Part shown: positions 9,108 through 16,240 of the stretch, in pieces | Layout: every line of letters starts with the position of its first letter | Numbering within the stretch: the stretch's first letter is position 1 | From: Pantanalinema sp. | GTDB taxonomy: Bacteria; Cyanobacteriota; Sericytochromatia; S15B-MN24; UBA4093 | Direction of reading: 5' to 3' | Assembly: GCA_036704125.1 (NCBI GenBank) | Contig: DATNQI010000035.1 | Location: forward strand, 1-64,000 | Length of the DNA: 64,000 nt | Translations under genes and position numbers: made by a program | The notes under the pieces: model-generated | What the model was told of the DNA's origin: nothing | Databases searched by the model: none | What the model saw: the letters and a program-made list of their open reading frames with translations, nothing else

Positions 9108-9635
9108 ATGACTTGTCCAGCTTGCGGCCATTCCCTGAGCCAGGTCCCGGCGGGGACGATCGTCGTCGATGCCTGTGTTCAGGGCTGCGGTGGGCTCTGG
9201 TTCGACGCTTTCGAGCTCAAGAAGGTGGACGAAGCCCATGAAGCCGCAGGGGAAGCCCTGCTCTCCATTCGACCGGCGGGGGATCGGGCGTCCGTTCGAG
9301 ACGAGAAGCGCCGCTGCCCGAAGTGCGCCGGCGTCGCGCTCTTCAAGCACTTCGCGAGTGTCCGGCGGCGCGTGACGGTCGATGAGTGTCCGGGCTGCGG
9401 CGGCTTCTGGCTTGACGCCGGCGAGCTGGAGCAGATCCGGGGCGAGTTCGCAGGCGAGGCCGAGAAGGACCACGCCACCGAAACAGCGATCGCGCAGCAG
9501 GTCGATTCGCTGGCTGCCGGTGCGATCGCCGAGCGGGAGGAGAACCTGGCGCGATCGCAGCAGGTGGCCCGCATGTTCAGGCTGATCTGCCCGAGCAACT
9601 ACCTGCCGGGCAAGCAGGACTGGGGGGCCTTCTAG
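9108..9635 (+). CDS. Double zf-TFIIB zinc-ribbon protein
   Basis: A 175-residue protein with two tandem zf-TFIIB-like repeats, each ending in C-x-G-C-G-G-x-W-x-D-A-x-E-L: CPACGHSL...GCGGLWFDAFEL at the start and CPKCAGVALF...CPGCGGFWLDAGELEQI in the middle. The C-terminal third is helical and lacks cysteines. The ATG at 9108 begins at the first zinc ligand and follows TTGGAGGG; an upstream GTG at 9078 is less likely. Function is unknown; such proteins may bind nucleic acid or act in metal handling. The next gene starts 52 nt downstream, so co-transcription is possible. Confidence 0.7.
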   Translation: MTCPACGHSLSQVPAGTIVVDACVQGCGGLWFDAFELKKVDEAHEAAGEALLSIRPAGDRASVRDEKRRCPKCAGVALFKHFASVRRRVTVDECPGCGGFWLDAGELEQIRGEFAGEAEKDHATETAIAQQVDSLAAGAIAEREENLARSQQVARMFRLICPSNYLPGKQDWGAF

Positions 9636-9687
9636 GCGGCCGCGCACGCCACGGCGCAAGCTTCCCACCGATTCAAGGAGCCCCCTC

Positions 9688-11211
9688 ATGACCGAGCCCA
9701 TTCGCGAAACCGGCATCCGCCGCTCCAGTCCGCTTGCGACCACGGTCAAGCGCGGCACGCAGAAGCTATCGGCCAGCGTTACCTCCGCCATTCGCAAGGG
9801 GACCGCGAAGCTGAGCGCGGTGCCGGATCGCCTCCACCTCTCGACCGCCCAGAAGCTGAAAGAGGGCAACCGGATCGCCCTGTCCGAGGCGGGCGGCACC
9901 CTTGCCGGCGTCTTCACGCATCCGCTCGGCACCCTCAAGAGCATCGCCAGGGGGATCGGGGATCTCGTCGTTCATCCGGACAAGGCCGTCGCCTCGGTGG
10001 CCGATCGCTTCAAGCGGGATCCCTTCGACGGGGTGGTCGCCACGGCGAACCTCGGGGCCGCGTACGCGGGTCTCGGCTCGCTGGCGCTGGTCGCGGGGGC
10101 CTTCGTCGCGGCTCCGTTCACGGGGGGCGCCTCCCTGGCGATCCTGCCCCTGGCGGGTACCCTGGGGTCGGCGGCCGGCGCAGCCGGCCTGGTGACGCTC
10201 GGGGCCTCCTTCGCCAAGAACCAGGTGGATATCGCCCGGAGCGAGACCCGCTCGGAGCTCGAAAAAGAGGCGGGCGAGCTCGGGGCCGACTACGCCAACG
10301 CCGGCCTCCAGGCGGTGGGCTACGGAGCCGGCAAGGCACTCCACAAGGCGGCCGAGGCGATCAAGCCCAAGAACCTCACCCCTTCCTCGGCGCAGCGCGC
10401 TTACGACACGCTGGCCGACAAGGTCCGGGAGAAGCTCGCGCATCAGCAGGCCGACGCCCACGGCGGGGTCAAGACCAACGACATGAGCCTCGAGCAGGTC
10501 CGGCAGGAAGGAATTCGCCAGGTACAGGAGGCCGTCGACTGGAGCGTGCAGGGTAAGCGCGATCTGCACGTTGTTGACGTAGACCGGGGCAGCTTCGACG
10601 GGCTCTCGGACGTCGGCGATCGTCGGCTGGCCTTCCACGGGACCCGCGAGGAGATCGGCGAGCTGATCGTCAAGAACGGCTTCAAGCCGAGCGAGATCGG
10701 CGACTATGGCAGCGGCGTCTACCTCGCGACCTCGCCGAAGACGGGGGTGGGGTACGCCGACAACGTCACCATCTCGCGATCGCTGGGGAAGAACAAGCAG
10801 CCTGTCGTCGTCACCACCGAGGTGGCCACCGGCAAGGTGCTGGATTTCCTGGCGGACAAGGATCGCTTCCTCGAATGGGCCAAGGCGCGCTTCGATCCCA
10901 CCGATCTGACCGACCCGGTGAACGCGCCCTACGTCAAGCCGAACGTGCCGGTGAATCCTCTGGTCGATAACTCCTACACGCGGTACTTGCCGCGCTATGC
11001 CAAGGAGATGGGTTTCGACTCCATCCTCATCCGAGACGCGGAGGGGCTCGGCAAGGACTTCTGGGTGGTCCACGATCCCAGTCGCCTGGTGATCCGCCAG
11101 GCCATCAGCCTGGATGTCCCGACCAACCGCGAGCTCTTCCCCTCGACCATCGACGGTCGTATCGCCGCGACCGTCGAGCAGGTCCACACGACCTCCCAAT
11201 CCGATAAATGA
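9688..11211 (+). CDS. Putative toxin/effector with C-terminal ADP-ribosyltransferase-like domain
   Basis: A 507-residue protein with a layered build. Residues 1-110 are charged and Lys/Arg-rich. Residues 115-175 are a long Gly/Ala-rich hydrophobic stretch resembling membrane-insertion or pre-toxin segments. A helical linker follows. The C-terminal 200 residues resemble the ART/PARP fold: FHGT with His317, a downstream GF, GSGVYLA with Tyr345, and a final DFWVVHDPSRL near 457-467, comparable to the EYVVxxPxQI end of many ART toxins. No signal peptide is seen. An AAGGAG site precedes the ATG. No clear immunity gene follows directly; structured RNAs and an insertion sequence do. The ART reading is an inference from motif order; the third catalytic residue is unclear. 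Confidence 0.55.
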   Translation: MTEPIRETGIRRSSPLATTVKRGTQKLSASVTSAIRKGTAKLSAVPDRLHLSTAQKLKEGNRIALSEAGGTLAGVFTHPLGTLKSIARGIGDLVVHPDKAVASVADRFKRDPFDGVVATANLGAAYAGLGSLALVAGAFVAAPFTGGASLAILPLAGTLGSAAGAAGLVTLGASFAKNQVDIARSETRSELEKEAGELGADYANAGLQAVGYGAGKALHKAAEAIKPKNLTPSSAQRAYDTLADKVREKLAHQQADAHGGVKTNDMSLEQVRQEGIRQVQEAVDWSVQGKRDLHVVDVDRGSFDGLSDVGDRRLAFHGTREEIGELIVKNGFKPSEIGDYGSGVYLATSPKTGVGYADNVTISRSLGKNKQPVVVTTEVATGKVLDFLADKDRFLEWAKARFDPTDLTDPVNAPYVKPNVPVNPLVDNSYTRYLPRYAKEMGFDSILIRDAEGLGKDFWVVHDPSRLVIRQAISLDVPTNRELFPSTIDGRIAATVEQVHTTSQSDK

Positions 11212-11255
11212 CAATTTAGTCCGTTATTGTGTGAGAAATCCCACTGTGGGGGACA

Positions 11256-11261
11256 TATTAT
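11256..11261 (+). promoter_or_regulatory. Possible -10 element for structured RNA copy 1
   Basis: TATTAT lies 6 nt before the first base that is conserved between the two RNA copies, where a transcription start would be expected. No convincing -35 hexamer is seen at 17 nt, so this is tentative. Confidence 0.3.
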
Positions 11262-11266
11262 TCGAT

Positions 11267-11450
11267 TTGAAGTTCAGTAGCTGCTACGGACGGTATTATT
11301 GATCGAACAGGGTACATTGAAGGTGCGAGGGGTGAGACCCAAAGCAAAGTTGAAAAGGGACGGTAAACACCCTTAGAGGCGACACCGCCACAAGGCTTGC
11401 AATTAATGCGGTTACAGACCCCTCCGGCCCCTGCCTTCATGGCGGGGGCC
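11267..11450 (+). ncRNA. Structured RNA candidate, copy 1
   Basis: A 184-nt element repeated at 11572-11755 with roughly 90% identity. Possible folds on the plus strand: a CGGT/ATCG hairpin (11291-11305), a long-range stem GAGGGGT (11327-11333) with ACCCCTC (11418-11424), a GGCG-ACAC-CGCC hairpin (11378-11389), and a 3' 10-bp hairpin (11426-11450) with a TTCAT loop. Between copies, G33-C43 of the 3' hairpin becomes A-T, and a G-T pair of the first hairpin becomes G-C. One-base insertions break any reading frame, so it is not coding. The G-T pairs fit only the plus-strand RNA. I do not recognise the family. Confidence 0.6.
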
Positions 11451-11571
11451 ACTTTCGTTGGGAAAGAATAGAGGGTTTATATCTCCTCGAATCTTTTGCT
11501 ACTTTGTAATTTATTGATTAAAAGGATGTTTATTGCTTAATTATTGTAATACCCTAAGGCATCGATCGGTA

Positions 11572-11755
11572 TTGAAGTTCGGTAGCGGCTACGGACGGTA
11601 TTATTGACCGAACAGGGTACATTGAAGGTGCGAGGGGTGAGACCCAAAGCAAACTGAAAAGGGACGGTAAACACCCTAGAGGCGACACCGCCACATAGCT
11701 TGCGATTCAAGCGGTTACAGACCCCTCTCTGGCCCCTACCTTCATGGTGGGGGCC
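11572..11755 (+). ncRNA. Structured RNA candidate, copy 2
   Basis: Second copy of the 184-nt element. Equivalent parts: CGGT/ACCG hairpin (11596-11610), long-range stem GAGGGGT (11632-11638) with ACCCCTC (11721-11727), and a 10-bp 3' hairpin (11731-11755). The spacer between copies (11451-11571) is AT-rich, unlike the rest of the window, and may hold a promoter (TTGATT at 11514, TAATTA at 11538). A further 7-bp inverted repeat (CAATTCA/TGAATTG, 11756-11773) follows. Whether both copies lie on one transcript cannot be told. Confidence 0.6.
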
Positions 11756-11953
11756 CAATTCATCCCTGAATTGCACCAGACGTTTTGCCTGCGATCAAGC
11801 ACCCAACCATGCGATAGCAAGCTCACTCCCTGATGGTATCCCGGGATGCGGCCTTCCTTCCCGTGCTATGGCAAGATAATCCTGACCTGACTCCCGAAAA
11901 CCGGGTCAGCAAGAATTTGGATCTCCCGGGAATAGAACCCGAGGAGGGGCAGT

Positions 11954-12220
11954 ATGAAATCCAGCCGTTTCACCGAAGAGCAAATCATCCGGGCGATCAA
12001 AGAGGTCGATGCAGGCCGCAAGGTGGCTGACGTCTGCCGCGAGCTCGGCGTCACCGATCAGACCATGTACAACTGGCGCCGCAAATACGGCGGCATGGAA
12101 GTCAGCCAAGCAAAGCAACTGAAGCAGCTTGAGGACGAGAATCGGCGCCTGAAGCTGCTCTTGGCGGATGCCACCCTGGACAACCAGGCGTTAAAGGCGG
12201 CCCTCGGAAAAAACTGGTGA
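11954..12220 (+). CDS. IS3-family transposase OrfA
   Basis: An 88-residue helix-turn-helix protein that binds the IS ends: RFTEEQIIRAIKEVDAGRKV, a CRELGVTDQTMYNWRRKYGG recognition region and a C-terminal leucine-zipper-like coiled coil (KQLKQLEDENRRLKLLL). A GAGGAGGGG site precedes the ATG. The stop overlaps the orfB start in a GTGA arrangement. The heptamer A_AAA_AAC at 12208-12214, just before the stop, is a canonical -1 slippery site and would fuse OrfA to OrfB. Confidence 0.92.
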   Translation: MKSSRFTEEQIIRAIKEVDAGRKVADVCRELGVTDQTMYNWRRKYGGMEVSQAKQLKQLEDENRRLKLLLADATLDNQALKAALGKNW

Positions 12221-13047
12221 AGCCCGCAGCCAAGCGACGTCTCGTTCGGTACTGGGTGGATAACTTCCAGCTGAGCGAGCGCCGGGCCTGCGGGCTTGCG
12301 AATCTGGCCAAGTCGGTGTGGCAATACAAGAGCAAGAAGGCGGTCTCCGACGCGCCTCTCAAGGAGCAATTGCTGGAACTGGCTCGTGAGCGACCTCGCT
12401 TTGGCTACAGACGGCTCTGGGCGATGCTCCGGCGCCAGGGTGAGGTAGTCAATCGAAAGCGCGTCTACCGGGTCTACCGCGAACTTGGCCTGGCGGTCCG
12501 ACGCCGCAAGCGCAAGAAGATCGCAGCGGCCGCCAGGGTACGGATGCCCGCTCCAAGCCGATCGAACCAGCGTTGGAGCATGGACTTCGTAAGCGATGGC
12601 TTGAGGGATGGCCGGAGGTTCCGTACGCTGAACATCGTCGACGACTACACCCGCGAGTGCCTGGCCATCGAGGTCGATTTCTCGCTACCTGGTGCGCGGG
12701 TGGTGTGCGTCCTGAACGAGTTGGCCGCCACGCGGGGCCTGCCGGAGGCCATAACGATCGACAACGGCCCCGAGTTCGCAGGTAAGGCACTGGACGAGTG
12801 GGCCTACGAGAAAGGAGTGAGCTTGCAGTTCATCCGGCCGGGCAAGCCGGTCGAGAACGCGTATATCGAGTCCTTCAACGGCAAGTTCCGGGACGAGTGC
12901 CTCAATACGCACGTCTTCAAGAACATGCTGCACGCTCGGGCGCTAATCAGCGCCTGGCGAGACGATTACAACCAGGTCAGACCTCACAGCGCCTTGGGCC
13001 TATTAAGCCCGCAGGAGTTCAACCGAGGAACCGCACGAACCGCGTGA
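12217..13047 (+). CDS. IS3-family transposase OrfB (DDE integrase core)
   Basis: A 276-residue rve-type catalytic subunit. The N-terminal HTH_21-like region (ERPRFGYRRLWAMLRRQG) is followed by the DDE triad in WSMDFV, ITIDNGPEF and NAYIESFNGKFRDECL, with the HSALGLLSPQEF end typical of the family. The frame is open and all catalytic residues are present, so the element looks potentially active. Its natural product is probably the OrfAB fusion made by -1 frameshifting at 12208-12214; the GTG at 12217 allows separate OrfB. Confidence 0.93.
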   Translation: MKPAAKRRLVRYWVDNFQLSERRACGLANLAKSVWQYKSKKAVSDAPLKEQLLELARERPRFGYRRLWAMLRRQGEVVNRKRVYRVYRELGLAVRRRKRKKIAAAARVRMPAPSRSNQRWSMDFVSDGLRDGRRFRTLNIVDDYTRECLAIEVDFSLPGARVVCVLNELAATRGLPEAITIDNGPEFAGKALDEWAYEKGVSLQFIRPGKPVENAYIESFNGKFRDECLNTHVFKNMLHARALISAWRDDYNQVRPHSALGLLSPQEFNRGTARTA

Positions 13048-13087
13048 GATCCAAAATTCGATCGGGTCAACCGAGGGTGTCAGGTCA

Positions 13088-13249
13088 AGCGGTCTAACGT
13101 CAGGCAGCAAGCTTGAGGAAGAGATCTGGGTGGAGTTCGCTAACGATCACTCTCGGCTGATGACCGTTGCTGACAGCATTCGCCGAGCAATGGCTGACAC
13201 CTCAACGAGCGCGAGAATGCAGGCTCGCCTTTTTAGGTCACTACCTTAA
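13088..13249 (+). pseudogene. 3' remnant of an unknown gene cut by the IS
   Basis: An open frame of 53 codons runs from the right end of the IS to a TAA at 13247, without a plausible start. The encoded tail (KLEEEIWVEFANDHSRLM, then VADSIRRAMADTST) looks like real amphipathic protein rather than noise. No matching 5' part is evident left of the IS, so the upstream half may have been lost. I do not recognise the family. Confidence 0.35.
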
Positions 13250-13274
13250 AGGCGTACACTGAATATTTTTACGC

Positions 13275-13625
13275 TCATTGAATTTTGTATATATTCCACA
13301 CTCCATTATTCATTTTCAACTTTACAAGAACTTGTCCATTTTTCTTTGATCCATGAATCCATAAGCGTAATGCAGAATCGCCAGTTTCTCCAACGTACTG
13401 ATAGTATGAGTCAATTGGGAGAAGCAATACAATTTCTGGATTTCCGAATTCGTTTCTGATGTAAGGGTCGTTTGATAGGCGGGTCAGTGTCATGCTCATT
13501 GCATCGCTGCGAACAAGACTGGAATATGCCACTACCCAGATAACGAGGGAGAAAATAATAAATCCAGGAAGGCTCTTCTTGGTATATATAAGATATTTCT
13601 TTGCGATATTTGTAATGGTCATCAT
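13275..13625 (-). CDS. Coa1-like membrane-anchored protein
   Basis: A 116-residue protein with one N-terminal transmembrane helix (residues 19-37) and an outside domain resembling the cytochrome oxidase assembly factor Coa1 family: S-x-A-x-x-x-x-L-x-x-L-x-x-DP near 40-55, LRLWIHGSKKNGQVLVKL and a final NNGVWNIYKI. The DNA is much more AT-rich than the window, suggesting recent transfer. It starts 3 nt after the stop of the DUF6228-like gene, so the two form an operon. Bacterial Coa1-like proteins often occur away from oxidase genes; a role in oxidase assembly should not be assumed. Confidence 0.5.
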   Translation of the reverse strand: MMTITNIAKKYLIYTKKSLPGFIIFSLVIWVVAYSSLVRSDAMSMTLTRLSNDPYIRNEFGNPEIVLLLPIDSYYQYVGETGDSALRLWIHGSKKNGQVLVKLKMNNGVWNIYKIQ

Positions 13626-13628
13626 GTG

Positions 13629-14099
13629 TTATTGGTGGAATGCGAAAAACGCCCGAGAAGTATTTGAAATTTGCTCCAGTTGCCCGGCTTCTATCTGAAG
13701 CGTTGCTTTGACCGTCCAAGGTGTGCTCATCAATCTAGCAGGATCGAGGGTGACCGCCATTTGGTGCTGACCAGTGCGATCAGACGTGCAGGCGATTTGA
13801 AGAACGCCATCTCGTGATTTCCATACCTTTTCACCTGACCATTCCTGCCAGTGCTCTGCCAAATCTTGGAAGAACTCAGGTAGACCACCGCCCAAGTAGT
13901 CGTCGATGGTTGCAGAGGCTTGCAGGCCATCCACTTCAAGACTGGCTGTGAACTCGTCTATGAGACTGTCAGAGAATGATGGATTGCTGAGAATGAGCTT
14001 GTTTCGACCAAGTGGCGGAATGCTCAGAGTTGGAGAGGCGGTCATATCCACTGAAGGCGAACTCCCGGAGTGTTTACATTGCTGTGACCAAATACTCAT
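13629..14099 (-). CDS. DUF6228-like protein
   Basis: A 156-residue soluble protein. The middle and C-terminal blocks match my recollection of the DUF6228 family: a strand-rich start, LPEFFQDLAEHWQEWSGEK followed by a W-x-S/N segment, then WTVKATLQIEAGQLEQI. Function is unknown. Two starts are possible, 14099 and an internal ATG at 14045; neither has a strong ribosome binding site. It is the first gene of a two-gene AT-richer operon beside two tRNA genes and a transposon. A role as an immunity protein is conceivable from context but not shown. Confidence 0.5.
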   Translation of the reverse strand: MSIWSQQCKHSGSSPSVDMTASPTLSIPPLGRNKLILSNPSFSDSLIDEFTASLEVDGLQASATIDDYLGGGLPEFFQDLAEHWQEWSGEKVWKSRDGVLQIACTSDRTGQHQMAVTLDPARLMSTPWTVKATLQIEAGQLEQISNTSRAFFAFHQ

Positions 14100-14212
14100 A
14101 GGGAAATCGTACCCATGATTGAGCAGGGATTACCCGCTTGCCGACCCGTGAAACAAAACTCGTTTCATCTGTTTCATTCGTTTCAAGTATTGAAACTTGT
14201 ACCGGCGCATAG

Positions 14213-14241
14213 CAAAAGCCCTCGGACCGAAATCCGAGGGC
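14213..14241 (-). terminator. Terminator of the tRNA-Pro/tRNA-Gly transcript
   Basis: A 9-bp stem (GCCCTCGGA with TCCGAGGGC, loop CCGAAA on the plus strand) is followed on the minus strand by TTTT. It lies 8 nt past the tRNA-Gly 3' end. Confidence 0.8.
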
Positions 14242-14248
14242 TCGTAAT

Positions 14249-14323
14249 TGGAGCGGGCGATGGGATTCGAACCCACGACAGCCTGCTTGGAAGGCAGGAA
14301 CTCTACCACTGAGTTACACCCGC
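14249..14323 (-). tRNA. tRNA-Gly (anticodon UCC)
   Basis: Cloverleaf on the minus strand: acceptor GCGGGTG/CGCCCGC, anticodon stem CCTGC/GCAGG around loop CTTCCAA with anticodon TCC, T-arm with GGTTCGAATCC, and an encoded CCA end. It reads GGA codons. It lies 17 nt downstream of tRNA-Pro on the same strand. Confidence 0.96.
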
Positions 14324-14340
14324 ACGGTGATTTAGAGAAA

Positions 14341-14417
14341 TGGTCGGAGCGCTGGGATTCGAACCCAGGACCCTCTGCTCCCAAAGCAGATGCGCTACCA
14401 AGCTGCGCTACGCCCCG
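14341..14417 (-). tRNA. tRNA-Pro (anticodon UGG)
   Basis: Cloverleaf on the minus strand: acceptor CGGGGCG/CGCTCCG, anticodon stem TCTGC/GCAGA around loop TTTGGGA with anticodon TGG, T-arm GGTTCGAATCC, and an encoded CCA end. It is first in a two-tRNA transcript. The tRNA pair borders the accessory region but no integrase is present. Confidence 0.96.
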
Positions 14418-14610
14418 AAAAGGCGTGTTCAGCATAGCAACTTCCTCGGACGGTTGTCAATCGAACGCCGTGCTTGCTCGAGCGCATTCGAGCGTGAGCC
14501 TTAGCTGGGATTTAGCCATGGATTAATGAGGCCTTAAGAAAGATCCGCCCAGCGCTCCCTATAACGTTTGTGAGCTGTTAAGTGGTGCTCGATTCAAGGG
14601 GGAAATGACG

Positions 14611-15195
14611 ATGCAAGTTCAACGTTCAATCGCGCTGATGCCGACCCGCGTGGCGGGGCCCGTCAAGGCAGGTGGCGGCGAGACCGCCCAGGCCCAGGCG
14701 CCCGCCCAGCAGATGGCCGCCCAGGGCAGCGACACCCTCAACCAGATGAACCAGCTCCTCGGCAACGAGCAGGACCTGGCCAGGCTGAACCGCGTCTTCC
14801 TCGCGAGCCCCGGCATGCTGCGCTTCGCCACCGGCGGCGGCATCCGCCGCGCCATCACCTCGTTCCTCACGGGCATCCCGAAGGATCAGCTCATCCAGTA
14901 CGGCCAGATGGCCGACATGATGCGCGTCCAGGGCATGCAGCCTCAGTGGGCCCACCTCTTCGTCAAGGCCGGCATCAAGAACCCCGGCGAGCTCTCCAAG
15001 TACGCCGGCGACGACTGGTCCGCCCAGATCCAGCGCGGCATCATCTGGGGCGCCATGGCCGCCAAGGCCATCGAGTCGGCGGGCAACGGCCGCAACTACT
15101 CGCCCCCCTCCTACGACCAGATCAAGACCCTCGCCGGCAATTCCGTCGGCCTCGGCTCGGTCATCAACCTCGGAGTTCCCCAGACCCAGGGCTAG
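14611..15195 (+). CDS. Hypothetical protein, 194 residues
   Basis: I do not recognise this protein. The N-terminal 45 residues are rich in Ala, Gln and Gly and probably disordered; the rest is helical, with segments such as LNQMNQLLGNEQDLARL and KDQLIQYGQMADMMRVQGM. No transmembrane segment or signal peptide is seen. The first ATG (14605) is only 2 nt from the AAGGGGG site, so the ATG at 14611 is preferred. A hairpin at 15227-15263 follows. The strong ribosome binding site and GC-typical codon use argue that it is a real gene. Confidence 0.6.
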   Translation: MQVQRSIALMPTRVAGPVKAGGGETAQAQAPAQQMAAQGSDTLNQMNQLLGNEQDLARLNRVFLASPGMLRFATGGGIRRAITSFLTGIPKDQLIQYGQMADMMRVQGMQPQWAHLFVKAGIKNPGELSKYAGDDWSAQIQRGIIWGAMAAKAIESAGNGRNYSPPSYDQIKTLAGNSVGLGSVINLGVPQTQG

Positions 15196-15226
15196 ACCCT
15201 CCCCCTACAGCTCAATCCATCCAGAC

Positions 15227-15263
15227 GCCTCGCGCCCGCCGTTCCCCCCGGCAGGCGCGAGGC
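15227..15263 (+). terminator. Hairpin between the hypothetical gene and uppP
   Basis: A 10-bp stem (GCCTCGCGCC with GGCGCGAGGC) with a long, C-rich loop. It lacks a U-tract, so it may be a weak terminator or only a stabilising structure. Confidence 0.4.
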
Positions 15264-15356
15264 ATCGTCATGACGCCCATCTCGGCGCGCTCATATGGTA
15301 AAATCCCAGGGTTTGACCGCTCGTCTTTTCGACCCACCCCGAGAAAGGACCCCCCG

Positions 15357-16235
15357 TTGGATCTGCTTCAGTCCGTCGTGCTGGGCGTGGTGCAGGGCAT
15401 CACCGAGTTCCTGCCCGTCAGCAGCACCGCCCACCTCATCCTCGTCCCCTGGTTCATGAACTGGCGCGATCCGGGCCTGACCTATGACGTGGTGCTCCAG
15501 GGCGGGACCTTCCTGGCGGTCATCTGGTACTTCTGGACGGATATCCGCAACATGCTCTGGGCCTGGATCCGCAGCCTGAGCAAGCCGGACCTCGCCAACG
15601 ATCCCGACCAGCGTCTCGCATGGCTCGTGATCCTGGGCTCGGTCCCGGCAGGCGTCGCGGGCGTGCTGCTCGAGAAGCACATCGAGACGACCTTCCGCTC
15701 GCCCTACGTCATTGCGGCGACCCTCATCGGGGTGGGCCTCTTGCTGGCGCTCGCCGAGGTGGTCGCCCGGCACCAGAGAGAGCTGAAGGGCTTGCGCTGG
15801 CTGGATGCGCTCGTGATCGGCATCGGCCAGGCCTGCGCCTTGATCCCCGGCACCTCGCGCTCGGGCGCGACCATGACCGCGGCCATGTTCATGGGCTTCA
15901 GCCGGACGGCGGCGGCGCGCTTCTCCTTCCTGCTCGGTATTCCCATCATCTTCGCGAGCACCCTCTTCAAGGTGAAGCACTACGTGGACGACTTCGGCCT
16001 GAATCATCCCGGCCGATCGCTCGCCGACCACCTCCTGCAAAGCCCGAACACCGTGCCCTTCGTCGTGGGGACGGTGGTCTCGACCGTGGTGGGCTACCTG
16101 AGCATCCGCTTCTTGCTGGCGTACCTCCAGCGCGGGACCATGTGGCTGTTCATCGGGTATCGCCTGGTACTGGGGGCCTTGATCCTGGTCATGCTGCTGA
16201 CCAACCGCCTGCCTGCCACCATGCACGTCGGCTAG
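15357..16235 (+). CDS. uppP: Undecaprenyl-diphosphatase UppP (BacA)
   Basis: A 292-residue polytopic membrane phosphatase that converts undecaprenyl pyrophosphate to the monophosphate carrier used for peptidoglycan and polysaccharide synthesis. Both active-site motifs are present: GITEFLPVSSTAHL at the N terminus (Glu and Ser residues) and PGTSRSGATM near residue 165. A TTG start at 15357, behind GAGAAAGGA, begins exactly at the family's N-terminal MDLLQSVVLG. Loss or overexpression of the enzyme affects bacitracin sensitivity in known species. The next small gene starts 5 nt after its stop. Confidence 0.95.
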   Translation: MDLLQSVVLGVVQGITEFLPVSSTAHLILVPWFMNWRDPGLTYDVVLQGGTFLAVIWYFWTDIRNMLWAWIRSLSKPDLANDPDQRLAWLVILGSVPAGVAGVLLEKHIETTFRSPYVIAATLIGVGLLLALAEVVARHQRELKGLRWLDALVIGIGQACALIPGTSRSGATMTAAMFMGFSRTAAARFSFLLGIPIIFASTLFKVKHYVDDFGLNHPGRSLADHLLQSPNTVPFVVGTVVSTVVGYLSIRFLLAYLQRGTMWLFIGYRLVLGALILVMLLTNRLPATMHVG

Positions 16236-16240
16236 CCGCG

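Larger units (their letters stand above)
11883..13087 (+). mobile_element. IS3-family insertion sequence (IS407-like), about 1205 bp
   Basis: The ends are imperfect inverted repeats: left TGACCTGACTCCC from 11883, right (read inward on the minus strand) TGACCTGACACCC from 13087, 12 of 13 matching. Between them lie orfA and orfB of an IS3-type transposase, both intact. Flanking tetranucleotides (ATCC on the left, AGCG on the right) do not match, so no target duplication is visible. The element contains no GCGATCGC site, unlike the chromosome around it, which fits a foreign origin. Confidence 0.9.

Noticed and set aside
11258-11776. Minus-strand frames (11258-11452 and 11537-11776) that look like paralogous small proteins
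   Set aside because: They only reflect the repeated RNA element; insertions of one base between the copies shift the frame, so protein coding is not conserved.
11883-13087. Group II intron or retron explanation for the neighbouring structured RNAs
   Set aside because: No reverse transcriptase is encoded nearby and no domain V-like hairpin was recognised; the only mobile gene is a DDE transposase.
14162-14196. Three GTTTCA-type direct repeats and a GTTTCA/TGAAAC inverted repeat as an attachment site
   Set aside because: They do not overlap a tRNA 3' end, there is no integrase, and no second copy was found.
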